Source: Deinococcus soli (ex Cha et al. 2016) (GTDB lineage: Bacteria; Deinococcota; Deinococci; Deinococcales; Deinococcaceae). Taken from it: a stretch of DNA of 64,000 nucleotides. Positions 54,943 to 63,460 of this stretch are shown here, one piece after another. The stretch spans positions 1,240,001 to 1,304,000 of the forward strand of contig NZ_CP011389.1 in the NCBI RefSeq assembly GCF_001007995.1. Reading direction: 5' to 3'. The translations under genes and the position numbers were made by a program. Below the pieces are notes generated by a model. It did no database searches. It had not been told where the DNA came from and saw nothing but the letters and a program-made list of their open reading frames with translations. Position 1 is the first letter of the stretch, and each line of letters starts with the position of its first letter.

Positions 54943-57650
54943 CGGCCGAAACCTGGCAGCGCCGCAGCCAGGAGCTGACAGCCGCCATCAACGCCATCCG
55001 CGACCTCAGTCAGGTGGAAGCCCTCATCCGCGATGTCTGCCCGAACTACCGCTTTAAAGAGTGCTCCCCCAGCGAGCTGCGTGGGTCCAGGCCGCAGGTG
55101 CCCGGCTCGGACAGCGACGGCTTCGTGGTGCGTTTGGACGGCGGGAGGCCGGTCTTCACGAGCTTCGTCGACGGAGCGAAGGGCGGCCTCTATGAACTGC
55201 TGCTCTACCTGGGTGTCCCGAGGGCAGACGCCGCAAAACGTCTGATCACGTTTGCCGGCACTTCAGTCTGCCCTGCTCTGCCACGTGCCACGGCCGCCCG
55301 CCGAGGGAAGCATCAGCTCCCTGCGGTCGTCACGGACGACGCCCTGCTGGCGGTGCTCAGAGAGGATCAGGACCGGCTCACTGACTCCAACCTCCCCAAG
55401 TCCGCCACCGGCCGGGGCATCCACGCCGCTGAGTACCGGCAGGCCGGGATGGGGGTGACCGAGGACGGCTGGCTCTCCATGCCGCTGTACGGGCCTGACG
55501 GGGCCCTGCTGGACGTGCAGAAGCGCCACCCAAAACCGGAGATCAAGGGGGGGAAATACCTGCCGCGGCTGGGTAAGCGGGAGGGCCGGAGCCCCTCCCC
55601 CATCGGCTGCTACGGCGACGCAGGTCAGCCTGGAGAGGTCTACCTTGTCGAAGGGCCTCTGAACGCGTTTACCGTTCATCTGGCGACCGGGGCGTTCACC
55701 ATCGGGATGGCCGGCGAGAGCCTGAGCGTGCCCGCCCTGAAGGAGGTCGTGAGGCGCTCAGTCATCGTCTATGCGGACAAGCTGGATATCGCCATGCGCT
55801 GGAGGGACCAGCTGATCGCACACGGCGCGGGGGACGTGCTGCCGCTCCCTCCGCTCGAAGGGCGCGTAGTCGTGGGCCGCGAGGAGCGTCAGGAGGACTT
55901 CTGCCACCTGCATCACCGCCTGGGCCGCGACGGGTTCCGCGCGTTCATAGGTAACCAGGTGCGGGCCGCGCAGCGTCAGGCGGGCTACAACAGCCTCTGG
56001 GAAGAGGTGCAGACCAGATTGGATCTCGACCGCCTGGGTGAGCGGTACGAGGTCACGGCCAGGGGCGTCAGGGCGCAGACCACGCGCGAGAGAGCCCAGT
56101 CCCTCACCCCGCGGCTGCTCGCTCCCCTGCAACTGGGCCGCGCCGTCTCGGCTGGCGCCGCCGGCACACAGCCGCTGTACGTGCAACTGGGCTGGATCAC
56201 CCCCGGGGGCGAAGCATGCCGGACCTGGGTGCTGCACCGCGAAGCGCGCGCTGGAACCTGCTTCTTCTCTGAGGCCCTGGAAGGCCTGCCTGTCACCGAG
56301 GCCTCGCGCCGGCAGGTGTCGTCTTACCTCGACGAGGCCGTGACGCACTTCCGCGACAAGAGCGAGGTCCGTCTCGCCACCCGCCTCGGCTGGAACGGCA
56401 ACGTCTTCGCCCTCTACGAGACGCAGGAAGTCGCCTTCATAGGGACCCTCCGGCGGCCAGAAGGCCGTCTCGACACGTGGCTCGACGGGCTGAACGCCAT
56501 CCTCAGCCTGGGTGAGGCCGGGCTGATCGCCCTGATCTTCCTCGGCTTCTCGGTCGGGAGCCCGCTCGTACGGCAGCTCGTGATCGCCAGAGACATCCGC
56601 CGCCCGTGGATCGGCCTGATCGCATCGACATCCACAGGGAAGAACAGCGTGATCGGCTTCGTCATCAGCGTGTGGACGCGCGAGGAGGAGATGCGCATGT
56701 CGAGCGGCAGCACGGTCAAAGGAGCCCAGGACGCCGCCACACGCTTCCCCGACCTCCCCGTGTTTCTCGATGACCTGCACACGCTGTCCGAGACGCCGGA
56801 GGGGCAGCAGGCGCTGCGGCAACTCTCGCTGGGGTTCGGCGGGGGCCAGCAGCGCCGCACCTCCACCCCGACCCTGGAGGCGCAGGGGGGGCAGGAGCGC
56901 TTCGGGGTGGCCTTTTACGCGGCGGAGCACGCCATGGCAGAGAAGATCACGGGCGGCGCCCAGATGCGCACCGTCGAGCTGGTCGGGCCTCCCCTGCCCG
57001 CCGACACCAAGGCCGTCGCGGACCGTCTCAAGCGGGCGGCCCGCGCACATGGGCAGCTCGGGGCCCTGCTGGCCGAGCAGTACAACACGCGGACACCCGA
57101 GTTGCTGGCACGGGTATACCGGTGGGAGACGACCTACCAGGCGAGGTATCGGGCCGTCGCGGACGACGCGGTCACCCTGGCGCTGCTGCACGTCAGCCTG
57201 GAGCTGTTGCAGGAGGTCACGGGGGGGACGGTGCCTGTCGAGCAGGCGGTGAGCCTGTTCGCGCAGAGGGCCGAGGAGCGGCGAAGGGAGGCCGACGATG
57301 CGCGCCGGGTGATGCGCGACCTGCTCTGCGCCCTGCAGGAAGGTGCGTGGGTTCAACGCCGCCGGGGCGACGGGAAGGCGCAACGGGTGTTGATGGATAG
57401 CGAGCAGGTCGTGGCATTCGACGACGAGACGGGCTACGACGTCCGTCCGAGCGCCGCGCTGGCGAATCAGGTGTTCGACAGCTACGGAGGCCTGATCGAC
57501 CGTAAGGACATCCTCCGCAAGTGGCAAGCGCGCGGCTGGATCGTGACACGCGGGAAGGCTTTCACCATGCCGCGGTCGACCGGAAAAACCACCTGCGAGG
57601 TGTGGCGCATCACCCGCAAAGCCCGGGATGAGGCAGATCGGAAGGACTGA
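54939..57650 (+). CDS. DUF927-type primase/helicase-like protein
   Basis: A 903-residue protein. The first 250 residues resemble a primase/TOPRIM part (YRFKECSPSELRGS; GEVYLVEGPLNAFTVHLATG; SVIVYADKLDIAMRW). The centre is DUF927-like (LATRLGWNGNVFALYETQE) with a P-loop reading ASTSTGKNSVIGF, where Asn replaces the usual Thr, and Walker B VFLDDLH. The last 60 residues look like a winged helix. These are replication proteins of phages and integrated elements; here it could allow the excised island to replicate (inference). The start ATG at 54939 overlaps the xis-like stop. Confidence 0.8.
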   Translation: MTAETWQRRSQELTAAINAIRDLSQVEALIRDVCPNYRFKECSPSELRGSRPQVPGSDSDGFVVRLDGGRPVFTSFVDGAKGGLYELLLYLGVPRADAAKRLITFAGTSVCPALPRATAARRGKHQLPAVVTDDALLAVLREDQDRLTDSNLPKSATGRGIHAAEYRQAGMGVTEDGWLSMPLYGPDGALLDVQKRHPKPEIKGGKYLPRLGKREGRSPSPIGCYGDAGQPGEVYLVEGPLNAFTVHLATGAFTIGMAGESLSVPALKEVVRRSVIVYADKLDIAMRWRDQLIAHGAGDVLPLPPLEGRVVVGREERQEDFCHLHHRLGRDGFRAFIGNQVRAAQRQAGYNSLWEEVQTRLDLDRLGERYEVTARGVRAQTTRERAQSLTPRLLAPLQLGRAVSAGAAGTQPLYVQLGWITPGGEACRTWVLHREARAGTCFFSEALEGLPVTEASRRQVSSYLDEAVTHFRDKSEVRLATRLGWNGNVFALYETQEVAFIGTLRRPEGRLDTWLDGLNAILSLGEAGLIALIFLGFSVGSPLVRQLVIARDIRRPWIGLIASTSTGKNSVIGFVISVWTREEEMRMSSGSTVKGAQDAATRFPDLPVFLDDLHTLSETPEGQQALRQLSLGFGGGQQRRTSTPTLEAQGGQERFGVAFYAAEHAMAEKITGGAQMRTVELVGPPLPADTKAVADRLKRAARAHGQLGALLAEQYNTRTPELLARVYRWETTYQARYRAVADDAVTLALLHVSLELLQEVTGGTVPVEQAVSLFAQRAEERRREADDARRVMRDLLCALQEGAWVQRRRGDGKAQRVLMDSEQVVAFDDETGYDVRPSAALANQVFDSYGGLIDRKDILRKWQARGWIVTRGKAFTMPRSTGKTTCEVWRITRKARDEADRKD

Positions 57651-57701
57651 GGAAGGCACCCGCCACCCGGTCGCGCCCCACCCACACGTAGATATGGCAG
57701 G

Positions 57702-57728
57702 TTCAGGAAGTCTAGGAAGTTTAGGAAG
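57702..57728 (+). repeat. Three tandem 9-bp repeats before the integrase gene
   Basis: TTCAGGAAG, TCTAGGAAG and TTTAGGAAG in direct array. An inverted partial copy (AGACTTCCT) follows near 57788. They are possible binding sites for the excisionase-like protein or a replication origin iteron. Confidence 0.55.
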
Positions 57729-57888
57729 TCAATTGCTTCAGGGGGAAAAACGACACCGCAAGCCGCGAGTGCGCCTCCTGGCCTTCCCAGACTTCCTCCC
57801 GATCTGCCTTGCATCACACCCGGCCTTATGGCATTTACATAACACGCCTCGCCCCTCGGGCCTCAGGCAGAACAACGCGAGGAGCAAG

Positions 57889-59133
57889 ATGACCCCCAGA
57901 GTATCGCCGCAGCAAGAGATCGGAGTGCGCCCAGCGCGCAAGAACAAGCGCACCCGCGCCAACAACGCCGGCTCGGTCCGCCAACTCCCCAGCGGCACGT
58001 GGCAGGCCACCTACACCATCCCCGGCACAACCCGCCGCAAGACCTTCACCTGCCGCACCAAGCGTGAGGCCGAGAAAAAACTCAACCAGGTGCTCGCCGA
58101 CCTGGACCGCGGCATGCTCGCCATCCCCGACGACATCACCCTCGAACGGTGGATGGAGCTGTACTTCGCCAACAAGCTGCCGACCCTCGCCGCCTCGACC
58201 GCCGCCGACTACGAGTGGGTGCGGGACAAAATCATCATGCCTGCCCTCGGCAAGCGCCCCATCCAGGCGCTCAGGCCCCTGGACATCGTGGGCTTTTACG
58301 CGCAGCTCGCCACGAAGTACCAACGCTCGATCCTCGTTCAGGTCCGCGCCATCCTCCGCGGCGCGCTGCGCGAGGCCCTCATCAACGAGCTGGTGATGCG
58401 CAACGTCGTCGAGGGTATCCCCCTCCCCGCCCGCAAGGCCCTCCCGGACACCGAGGACCCACAGGAGGTGAGCCGGGCGCTGACCCCAGAGGAAGTCACC
58501 CGGTACCTCGGGGCAGCCCAGACCCTGCGCGGCCGCGCCTACCGCTGGCGACGGCTGTTTCACCTCATGCTCGCCACCGGCCTTCGACGGGGCGAGATCT
58601 GCGCCCTGCGGTGGGAGCACGTCGACCTTGACCGCGGCGAGCTCAAGGTCAGGCGCTCGGTTGGCGTCGGTAAGGGGGGAAAGCCGGAAGAAGGCCCACC
58701 CAAGACGCTGAAATCCCGCCGCACCGTCACCCTCGACGCTGAACTGGTCGCCCTGCTGCGCGATCACGCCGAGGAGCAGGCGACCGAACGCGCCGCCCTG
58801 AAGGCCTGGCGTGAGCACGGGATGGTCTTCACCACCCTAAGGGGCACCCCCATCCACCCGGACGACCTCTCGAAGGTCGCCCGTGAGGTGGCGCGCGCCG
58901 CTGGAGTCGACGTGCGACTCCACGACCTGCGGCACACGCACGCCTCGCTCCTGCTCAGTCGGGGTGTGCCGGTCGAGATCGTCAGTGAGCGCCTCGGCCA
59001 CGCCGACCCCGCCATCACCCTGCGCATCTACCGCCACGTCTACTACACCGAACACCTCCACCACACCTACAGCCTGCAGGACCTGCTGCATGGCGGACCT
59101 CAGCAGACGGCTCACCCCCGCCCCCTGAACTGA
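57889..59133 (+). CDS. Tyrosine-recombinase integrase of the island
   Basis: A 414-residue site-specific recombinase: N-terminal AP2-like arm-binding domain (SVRQLPSGTWQATYTIPG), SAM-like core-binding domain (LERWMELYFANKLPTL), and catalytic domain with Arg in GLRRGEICALRW (near 232), HDLRHTHAS (near 345), LGHADPAIT (near 369) and Tyr in RIYRHV (near 381). I start at the ATG at 57889 because GAGGAG lies 5 bases before it; the frame to 57628 runs through the tandem repeats. It should catalyse insertion at the tRNA-Arg anticodon loop. Confidence 0.93.
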   Translation: MTPRVSPQQEIGVRPARKNKRTRANNAGSVRQLPSGTWQATYTIPGTTRRKTFTCRTKREAEKKLNQVLADLDRGMLAIPDDITLERWMELYFANKLPTLAASTAADYEWVRDKIIMPALGKRPIQALRPLDIVGFYAQLATKYQRSILVQVRAILRGALREALINELVMRNVVEGIPLPARKALPDTEDPQEVSRALTPEEVTRYLGAAQTLRGRAYRWRRLFHLMLATGLRRGEICALRWEHVDLDRGELKVRRSVGVGKGGKPEEGPPKTLKSRRTVTLDAELVALLRDHAEEQATERAALKAWREHGMVFTTLRGTPIHPDDLSKVAREVARAAGVDVRLHDLRHTHASLLLSRGVPVEIVSERLGHADPAITLRIYRHVYYTEHLHHTYSLQDLLHGGPQQTAHPRPLN

Positions 59134-59216
59134 CCCGGCAGCGCAACATCAGCAAAACATCCGAAAACTTATACAGCGCGCCCAGGGCCGCCCACCGCAG
59201 CCCCGTGGAGGCATAT

Positions 59217-59312
59217 ATGCAGAGCCAAGCGCATCACGCTGACATGCACACGCCTGCCAGGTTCCCGCCGAACATCGCCGACAAGGTCACCGAAAGGTGG
59301 CCTTTTTTCTGA
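59217..59312 (+). CDS. Possible 31-aa microprotein
   Basis: ATG preceded by GGAGG, reading MQSQAHHADMHTP to a stop at the end of the terminator. A TATACA box is 40 bases upstream. Its last codons are formed by the terminator stem, which argues against a real gene. Confidence 0.2.
   Translation: MQSQAHHADMHTPARFPPNIADKVTERWPFF
59283..59310 (+). terminator. Terminator after the integrase gene
   Basis: AAGGTCACC pairs with GGTGGCCTT across the tetraloop GAAA, followed by a run of six T (including the stem end). A classical intrinsic terminator. Confidence 0.85.
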
Positions 59313-59395
59313 GGGCTGAAGGCTCAGGTGGCCACCATGGCCTGGGCCAGCGCGCTTCAACCGTCAAGGCGACACGCCAGGGCGCGGGCGCGCAG

Positions 59396-59584
59396 TCACC
59401 GCGTTGTGGATGGTGTGTCGAAGGCACGCATGAGCGCCACGAAGCCCTCGTAGTGCCTCTGCCAGGCCTCGTCAGGCTGGCCTTCGAGCGGGTGGCAGAC
59501 CGCCTCTCCGGCCTCGCGAGCCTCCCGCAGGCTGGCGTCCTGTTGCGCGCGCCACTCTGCGTAGGTCGGCAGCTGACTCGTCAT
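59396..59584 (-). CDS. Small hypothetical protein, 62 aa
   Basis: A helical, Glu/Gln/Arg-rich protein beginning MTSQLPTYAEWRAQQDAS. A TAAGCT -10 box (59592-59597 on the minus strand) stands 7 bases before the ATG, as for other leaderless genes in the window. No family recognised. It lies between the integrase terminator and attR. Confidence 0.5.
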   Translation of the reverse strand: MTSQLPTYAEWRAQQDASLREAREAGEAVCHPLEGQPDEAWQRHYEGFVALMRAFDTPSTTR

Positions 59585-59721
59585 GGGGTTCAGCTTAGCC
59601 GACTACGGCTACAGGGGCAGTTTTGTTCGGCGTGCAGCCAGACGCTCGGGCTTCGGCGTGCCCCGCGTGAGGTCGCGATGTGCGGTGGCCGTGGGTGGTC
59701 AGGGGGCGGGCACTTAGGGCT

Positions 59722-59742
59722 GTTGCGCACGCGTTGCGCACG
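59722..59742 (+). repeat. Arm-type integrase sites, right
   Basis: GTTGCGCACGC followed by GTTGCGCACG. It matches 32441-32461 in sequence and orientation with a single base change, and lies 64 bases inside attR. Confidence 0.6.
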
Positions 59743-59781
59743 GCCTTCGATCGGGGCCTTTCGATGAGGTGGATACAATAG

Positions 59782-59806
59782 AAAAAACTCCCTCTGGGAG
59801 GGAGTT

Positions 59807-59807
<1 letters not shown>
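59782..59807 (-). terminator. Terminator of tRNA-Arg supplied by the island
   Basis: AACTCCCTC and GAGGGAGTT form a stem around TGG; on the minus strand six T follow. It ends just before attR and replaces the original terminator left at 32233-32262. Confidence 0.85.
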
Positions 59808-59887
<80 letters not shown>

Positions 59888-60011
59888 GTCCTGTGTGGTG
59901 CGGTGCAGAGCTCGTTGCTCAGCCGAAAGAGATTACAGGGTCCGGGCGGAAATTGCAAGTGGGCATGAACGAGCCCGGGCAGGCGTACTCGGGCGGGGTG
60001 AAAACAGCGAA

Positions 60012-60030
60012 CCCCCGCGCGGGGCGGGGG
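60012..60030 (-). terminator. Hairpin between the two tRNA-Arg genes
   Basis: CCCCCGC and GCGGGGG with a 5-base loop; on the minus strand GTTCGCTGTTTT follows. It is a close relative of the hairpin at 32238-32256. Confidence 0.6.
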
Positions 60031-60038
60031 CTCTTGTC

Positions 60039-60117
<79 letters not shown>

Positions 60118-60154
60118 CCTGTTGGCTGCATTCAACGTGTGGCGCGTTGAATGG

Positions 60155-60242
60155 TGGCGAAGAGGGAGGGATTCGAACCCTCGATACCTTGCGGTATACA
60201 CCCTTAGCAGGGGTGCGGTTTCAGCCACTCACCCACCTCTCC
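60155..60242 (-). tRNA. tRNA-Ser (GCT)
   Basis: An 88-base class II tRNA with a long variable arm. Acceptor GGAGAGG/CCTCTTC, anticodon GCT in CTGCTAA, T-loop TTCGAAT, CCA encoded. Confidence 0.95.
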
Positions 60243-60257
60243 AGTCCGGTTGTCATG

Positions 60258-60348
<91 letters not shown>

Positions 60349-60392
60349 CTGCGTGGCGGGGCGCGCCGTCGCTGAACTCAGGCGCGAGGGGA

Positions 60393-60421
60393 AGTATAAG
60401 AGGGGGGGCGCGTCCTGTCAA
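60393..60421 (-). promoter_or_regulatory. Promoter of the tRNA-Ser/Arg cluster
   Basis: On the minus strand a perfect -35 TTGACA (60416-60421) and TATACT -10 (60393-60398) are 17 bases apart, the best sigma-70-type promoter in the window. It would drive Ser-TGA, Ser-GCT and both Arg genes. Confidence 0.85.
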
Positions 60422-60428
60422 ATGCCGG

Positions 60429-61697
60429 TCAGGGGCGGCGGCGCAACCACGTGAGGAGGGGCAGGGCCAGCAGGGGCAGCGCGGCCAGTGCCCAGGGGCT
60501 GGGGCGGGGTGCGCGGGCCTCGCCGCGCAGCAGGGCGTGCAGGGCGTCCTCGTGCGGGGTGCGGGGGGGCGCGGGGCGGGTGGCGGGCGGGAGGGTCAGG
60601 TCGGCGTGCAGGGTGTCCTCGCGGTACCGGTTTTCCAGCGGGTGGCCGCTGTGCGCGGCGCGGTCCAGTCCGGCCTGCCGCAGTTCGTCCGGGGTGCCGT
60701 CCGTGACCCAGGGGCTCAGGGCCAGGAAGCCGGGGCGCGGGTCGGTCAGGACGTAGCTGCGCGCCCCCGGAGCCTCCTCGGCGGGGCCGGTGATGCCGCT
60801 CTGCCCGTCGAAGGTCAGGTCGAGGAGGTTCCCGACGACCATGGGGTTCACGGCGTAGGGGATCTGGCGCTGGGCGGTGACCTGCCAGCTGCTTTCCAGC
60901 CACGCGACGGGCTGGTCGCGCAGGTGCGCGGGATCGGGTGGGAGGCCTTCCTTGGCCGTCCAGGGGGAGCCGTTCGCGTCGGGTTGCAGCAGGACGGTGC
61001 AGCCCTGCGCGGCGAGTGACCCGATGACGTCCGCGCGGAATGCGTCGAGGCTGATGGCGACGCCCAGGTCCCCGGCGGGCGTGGGAAACACCCGCAGGTC
61101 ATTGAGGTGGCCGGGAGTGAGGTCCACACCTCCGGCCTCCTCGTCGGGCGTGAGGTGCACCTTGTCGGTCACACCGATCAGGTCGCCGTGTGGGTCGAGC
61201 AGGACAGTCTGGTTCGTCAGGACGCCGGGCGCGCGGCGCAGGGTGGTGCCGCTGCGCGTGTAGCGGGGCATGGGTGCGCTGCCGCAGCACAGGTACACGC
61301 CGTACTCGCGGGCCAGGTCGCGGCAGGTGTGCAGGTACAGTTCGGTGTTCGCGTCGATGCCTGCGAGTTGCAGCGCGCGGATGGGTGACACCCGCTCGCG
61401 CAGCAGGACCGGCAGGGCGCGCGGCAGCCGCGCGAGGAACAGCGCCAGCGCCACCCGTTCGAAGGTCCGCAGGCGCAGCGCCCACCCGCCGCCGCGCAGC
61501 ACGAGCGGCAGGCCGTTCAGTTCGGTCAGCACGACGAGGTTCACGCCGCCCGGCTTCAGGTGCGGGCGGGCCATGTCCAGCTGGGCGCGCATCCAGCGGC
61601 GGAACGCCTCGGTGGTCGTGAAGTCGCGCGCACTCCAGTGGGGTTGCACGGCGACCGCGCGGACGTGCCTCGGGGCCTGCGGGGTGGGGGCAGTCAT
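60429..61697 (-). CDS. Nitrilase-fold protein lacking the catalytic cysteine, membrane-anchored
   Basis: A 422-residue protein of the carbon-nitrogen hydrolase fold. The catalytic Glu (VVLTELNG, near 60) and Lys (DKVHLTPDEE, near 177) are recognisable, but where the nucleophile is normally in a CxD-type strand the sequence reads VAISLDAFRAD, with Ser for Cys (near 216). The C-terminal 20 residues are a hydrophobic helix ending RRRP, likely a membrane anchor. It may be inactive or bind rather than cleave an amide. The start ATG is fixed by a TACGCT box 7 bases upstream. It is divergent from pxpB. Confidence 0.78.
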   Translation of the reverse strand: MTAPTPQAPRHVRAVAVQPHWSARDFTTTEAFRRWMRAQLDMARPHLKPGGVNLVVLTELNGLPLVLRGGGWALRLRTFERVALALFLARLPRALPVLLRERVSPIRALQLAGIDANTELYLHTCRDLAREYGVYLCCGSAPMPRYTRSGTTLRRAPGVLTNQTVLLDPHGDLIGVTDKVHLTPDEEAGGVDLTPGHLNDLRVFPTPAGDLGVAISLDAFRADVIGSLAAQGCTVLLQPDANGSPWTAKEGLPPDPAHLRDQPVAWLESSWQVTAQRQIPYAVNPMVVGNLLDLTFDGQSGITGPAEEAPGARSYVLTDPRPGFLALSPWVTDGTPDELRQAGLDRAAHSGHPLENRYREDTLHADLTLPPATRPAPPRTPHEDALHALLRGEARAPRPSPWALAALPLLALPLLTWLRRRP

Positions 61698-61704
61698 GGT
61701 CCGC

Positions 61705-61710
61705 AGCGTA
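61705..61710 (-). promoter_or_regulatory. -10 box (TACGCT) of the nitrilase-fold gene
   Basis: It ends 7 bases before the ATG at 61697 on the minus strand; leaderless layout. Confidence 0.5.
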
Positions 61711-61793
61711 GCGGGTGCGGCGGGGAACGCGGGGCGCGAATCCGTGAGGAGGGGTGGCTGCACAGTGGCCCGGCGCGGCCCCGCGCGGGTCCG

Positions 61794-61799
61794 TATGCT
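61794..61799 (+). promoter_or_regulatory. -10 box (TATGCT) of pxpBC
   Basis: TATGCT ends 5 bases before the pxpB ATG at 61805; leaderless layout. Confidence 0.45.
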
Positions 61800-61804
61800 G
61801 GGGC

Positions 61805-62437
61805 ATGCCTGCACCTTCCGGCCCGGACCTGCCGACCTTCGAGTGGCTGGGGGACGCCGCGCTGACCGTCCGCACGCCGCTGGCGCGCGAGCTGTACGCC
61901 AGCCTGCGCGCCCGGCCGCTGAGTGGCGTGCAGGAGGCGGTGCCCGCGCTGAACCTGCTGACCCTGCTGCTGGACGCCCCCACGGCGGGCGAGGCGGTGC
62001 AGGAGGCCATAGCGGCCCGACTGGCGACCCTGACCCCAGCGCCGGGCGGGTCCGGGCGGCGGGTGGTGGTGCCCGTGACCTTCGGCGGCCCGGACCTGGA
62101 CTGGTGCGCGGCGCACGCGGGCCTGGACCGCGCGGCCTTCGTGGCGGCGCTGTGCGCGGCGCAGCTGGAGGTGGCGTTCCTGGGCTTCACGCCGGGCTTC
62201 GCGTTCCTGACCGGCCTGCCCGAGCCGCTGCGGATGCCACGCCTGGACGCCCCGCGCGAGCGGGTCCCGGCGGGCAGCGTCGCGCTGGGCGGCCCGTGGG
62301 CGGGCGTGTACCCGCGTGAGACGCCGGGCGGCTGGCGGCTGGTGGGCCGCACCGCCATGAATTTCTTCGACCTGTCCCGCGCGGCCCCGGTGCCGTGGCA
62401 GCCCGGTGACCGCGTGCAGTTCGAGGCGCGCGCGTGA
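61805..62437 (+). CDS. pxpB: 5-oxoprolinase subunit B
   Basis: A 210-residue protein of the PxpB/KipI family (formerly allophanate hydrolase subunit 1). Diagnostic segments: FLGFTPGFAFLTGLP, RVPAGSVALGGPWAGVYPRETPGGW and a C-terminal FEARA. With PxpC and PxpA it hydrolyses 5-oxoproline using ATP. The frame could start earlier, but MPAPSG at 61805 follows a -10 box. It overlaps pxpC by 4 bases. No pxpA is in the window. Confidence 0.9.
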   Translation: MPAPSGPDLPTFEWLGDAALTVRTPLARELYASLRARPLSGVQEAVPALNLLTLLLDAPTAGEAVQEAIAARLATLTPAPGGSGRRVVVPVTFGGPDLDWCAAHAGLDRAAFVAALCAAQLEVAFLGFTPGFAFLTGLPEPLRMPRLDAPRERVPAGSVALGGPWAGVYPRETPGGWRLVGRTAMNFFDLSRAAPVPWQPGDRVQFEARA

Positions 62438-63417
62438 CCGCCCCCCTGCCCCGGGCGTCCCGGCCGGTGGCCGGCGGGCCGCTTGCCACCGGCGCGACCG
62501 TCCTGCGTGCGGGCGTGCAGACCACCGTGCAGGACGCCGGGCGGCGCGTGCGGGCGCTGGGTGTCCCGGCGGGCGGCGCGGCGGACCCGGTCGCGCGGCG
62601 GCTGGCGAACGCCCTGGTGGGCAACGCGCCGGACGCGGCGGGCCTGGAGGTCACGCTGGGCGGCCCGACGGTCCTCTTTCACGAGGCGGCGCTGGTCAGT
62701 CTGTGCGGCGCGCCGTTCGACGCGACGCTGGACGGCGCGCCGCTGCCGCCGTGGCGGGCCGTTCCGGTGCAGGCCGGGCAGACCCTGACGGTCGGCGGGA
62801 CTGCGCGGGGCCTGCGGGCCTTCCTGGCGGTGCGCGGCGGCCTGCACGGGCACGAGGTGTTCGGCAGTCGCGCCACGGACCTGCGCGCGGGCTTCGGCGG
62901 GGTGCAGGGGCAGGCGCTGCGGCCCGCCGATCACCTGACGTGGTCTCCCCTGCCCGCGCAGGCGGCGCGGCGGGCGTTCATCGCGCCGGACCTCCGCACG
63001 GCCACCGGCCCGCACCACGAGCTGCGGGTGCTCGGCACAGGCGACCTGACGGCCGACCTGCGCGGGTCACTGCTGGCGCGGCCGTTCACGGTCAGTCCGC
63101 AGGCGGACCGCATGGGCGCCCGCCTGACCGAGTCCGTCGCGGCCCCGCGCGACCCGGCGCGGCCCAGCCTGCCGAACGTGCCGGGCCTGCTCCAGCTGCC
63201 GCCGGACGGCCGCCCGATCCTGCTGCTGCCCGACGCGGGCACGCACGGCGGATACCCGACGCCGCTGGTCGTGATCACGGCCGACCTGCCCCGCCTGGGT
63301 CAGCTGCGCCCCGGCGACACCCTGACCCTGCGCGAGGTGACCCGCGAGGCCGCCCACGCCGCGCACCTCGCGCAGGAGTGGGGGCTGCGGCAGGCGGAGT
63401 GGATGCTGAGACAGTGA
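62434..63417 (+). CDS. pxpC: 5-oxoprolinase subunit C
   Basis: A 327-residue protein of the PxpC/KipA family (formerly allophanate hydrolase subunit 2, biotin-dependent carboxyltransferase fold). Diagnostic segments: TTVQDAGRRVRALGVPAGGAAD, NALVGNAPDAAGLEVTLGGP, DRMGARLTES, LPDAGTHGGYPTP. The start is GTG at 62434, overlapping pxpB (GTGA). Partner of PxpB in 5-oxoproline cleavage. Confidence 0.9.
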   Translation: MTAPLPRASRPVAGGPLATGATVLRAGVQTTVQDAGRRVRALGVPAGGAADPVARRLANALVGNAPDAAGLEVTLGGPTVLFHEAALVSLCGAPFDATLDGAPLPPWRAVPVQAGQTLTVGGTARGLRAFLAVRGGLHGHEVFGSRATDLRAGFGGVQGQALRPADHLTWSPLPAQAARRAFIAPDLRTATGPHHELRVLGTGDLTADLRGSLLARPFTVSPQADRMGARLTESVAAPRDPARPSLPNVPGLLQLPPDGRPILLLPDAGTHGGYPTPLVVITADLPRLGQLRPGDTLTLREVTREAAHAAHLAQEWGLRQAEWMLRQ

Positions 63418-63420
63418 GTG

Positions 63421-63449
63421 GGGAGTGGGCCAGATGCCGTGCCACTCCC
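63421..63449. terminator. Bidirectional hairpin after pxpC
   Basis: GGGAGTGG pairs with CCACTCCC across 13 bases, between the convergent ends of pxpC and the S41 peptidase gene. There is a T/C-rich stretch after it on the plus strand. Confidence 0.55.
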
Positions 63450-63460
63450 TACTTCCCTCT

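Noticed and set aside
61754..61805. An earlier start for pxpB
   Set aside because: The extra residues cover the promoter box and do not fit the family N-terminus.
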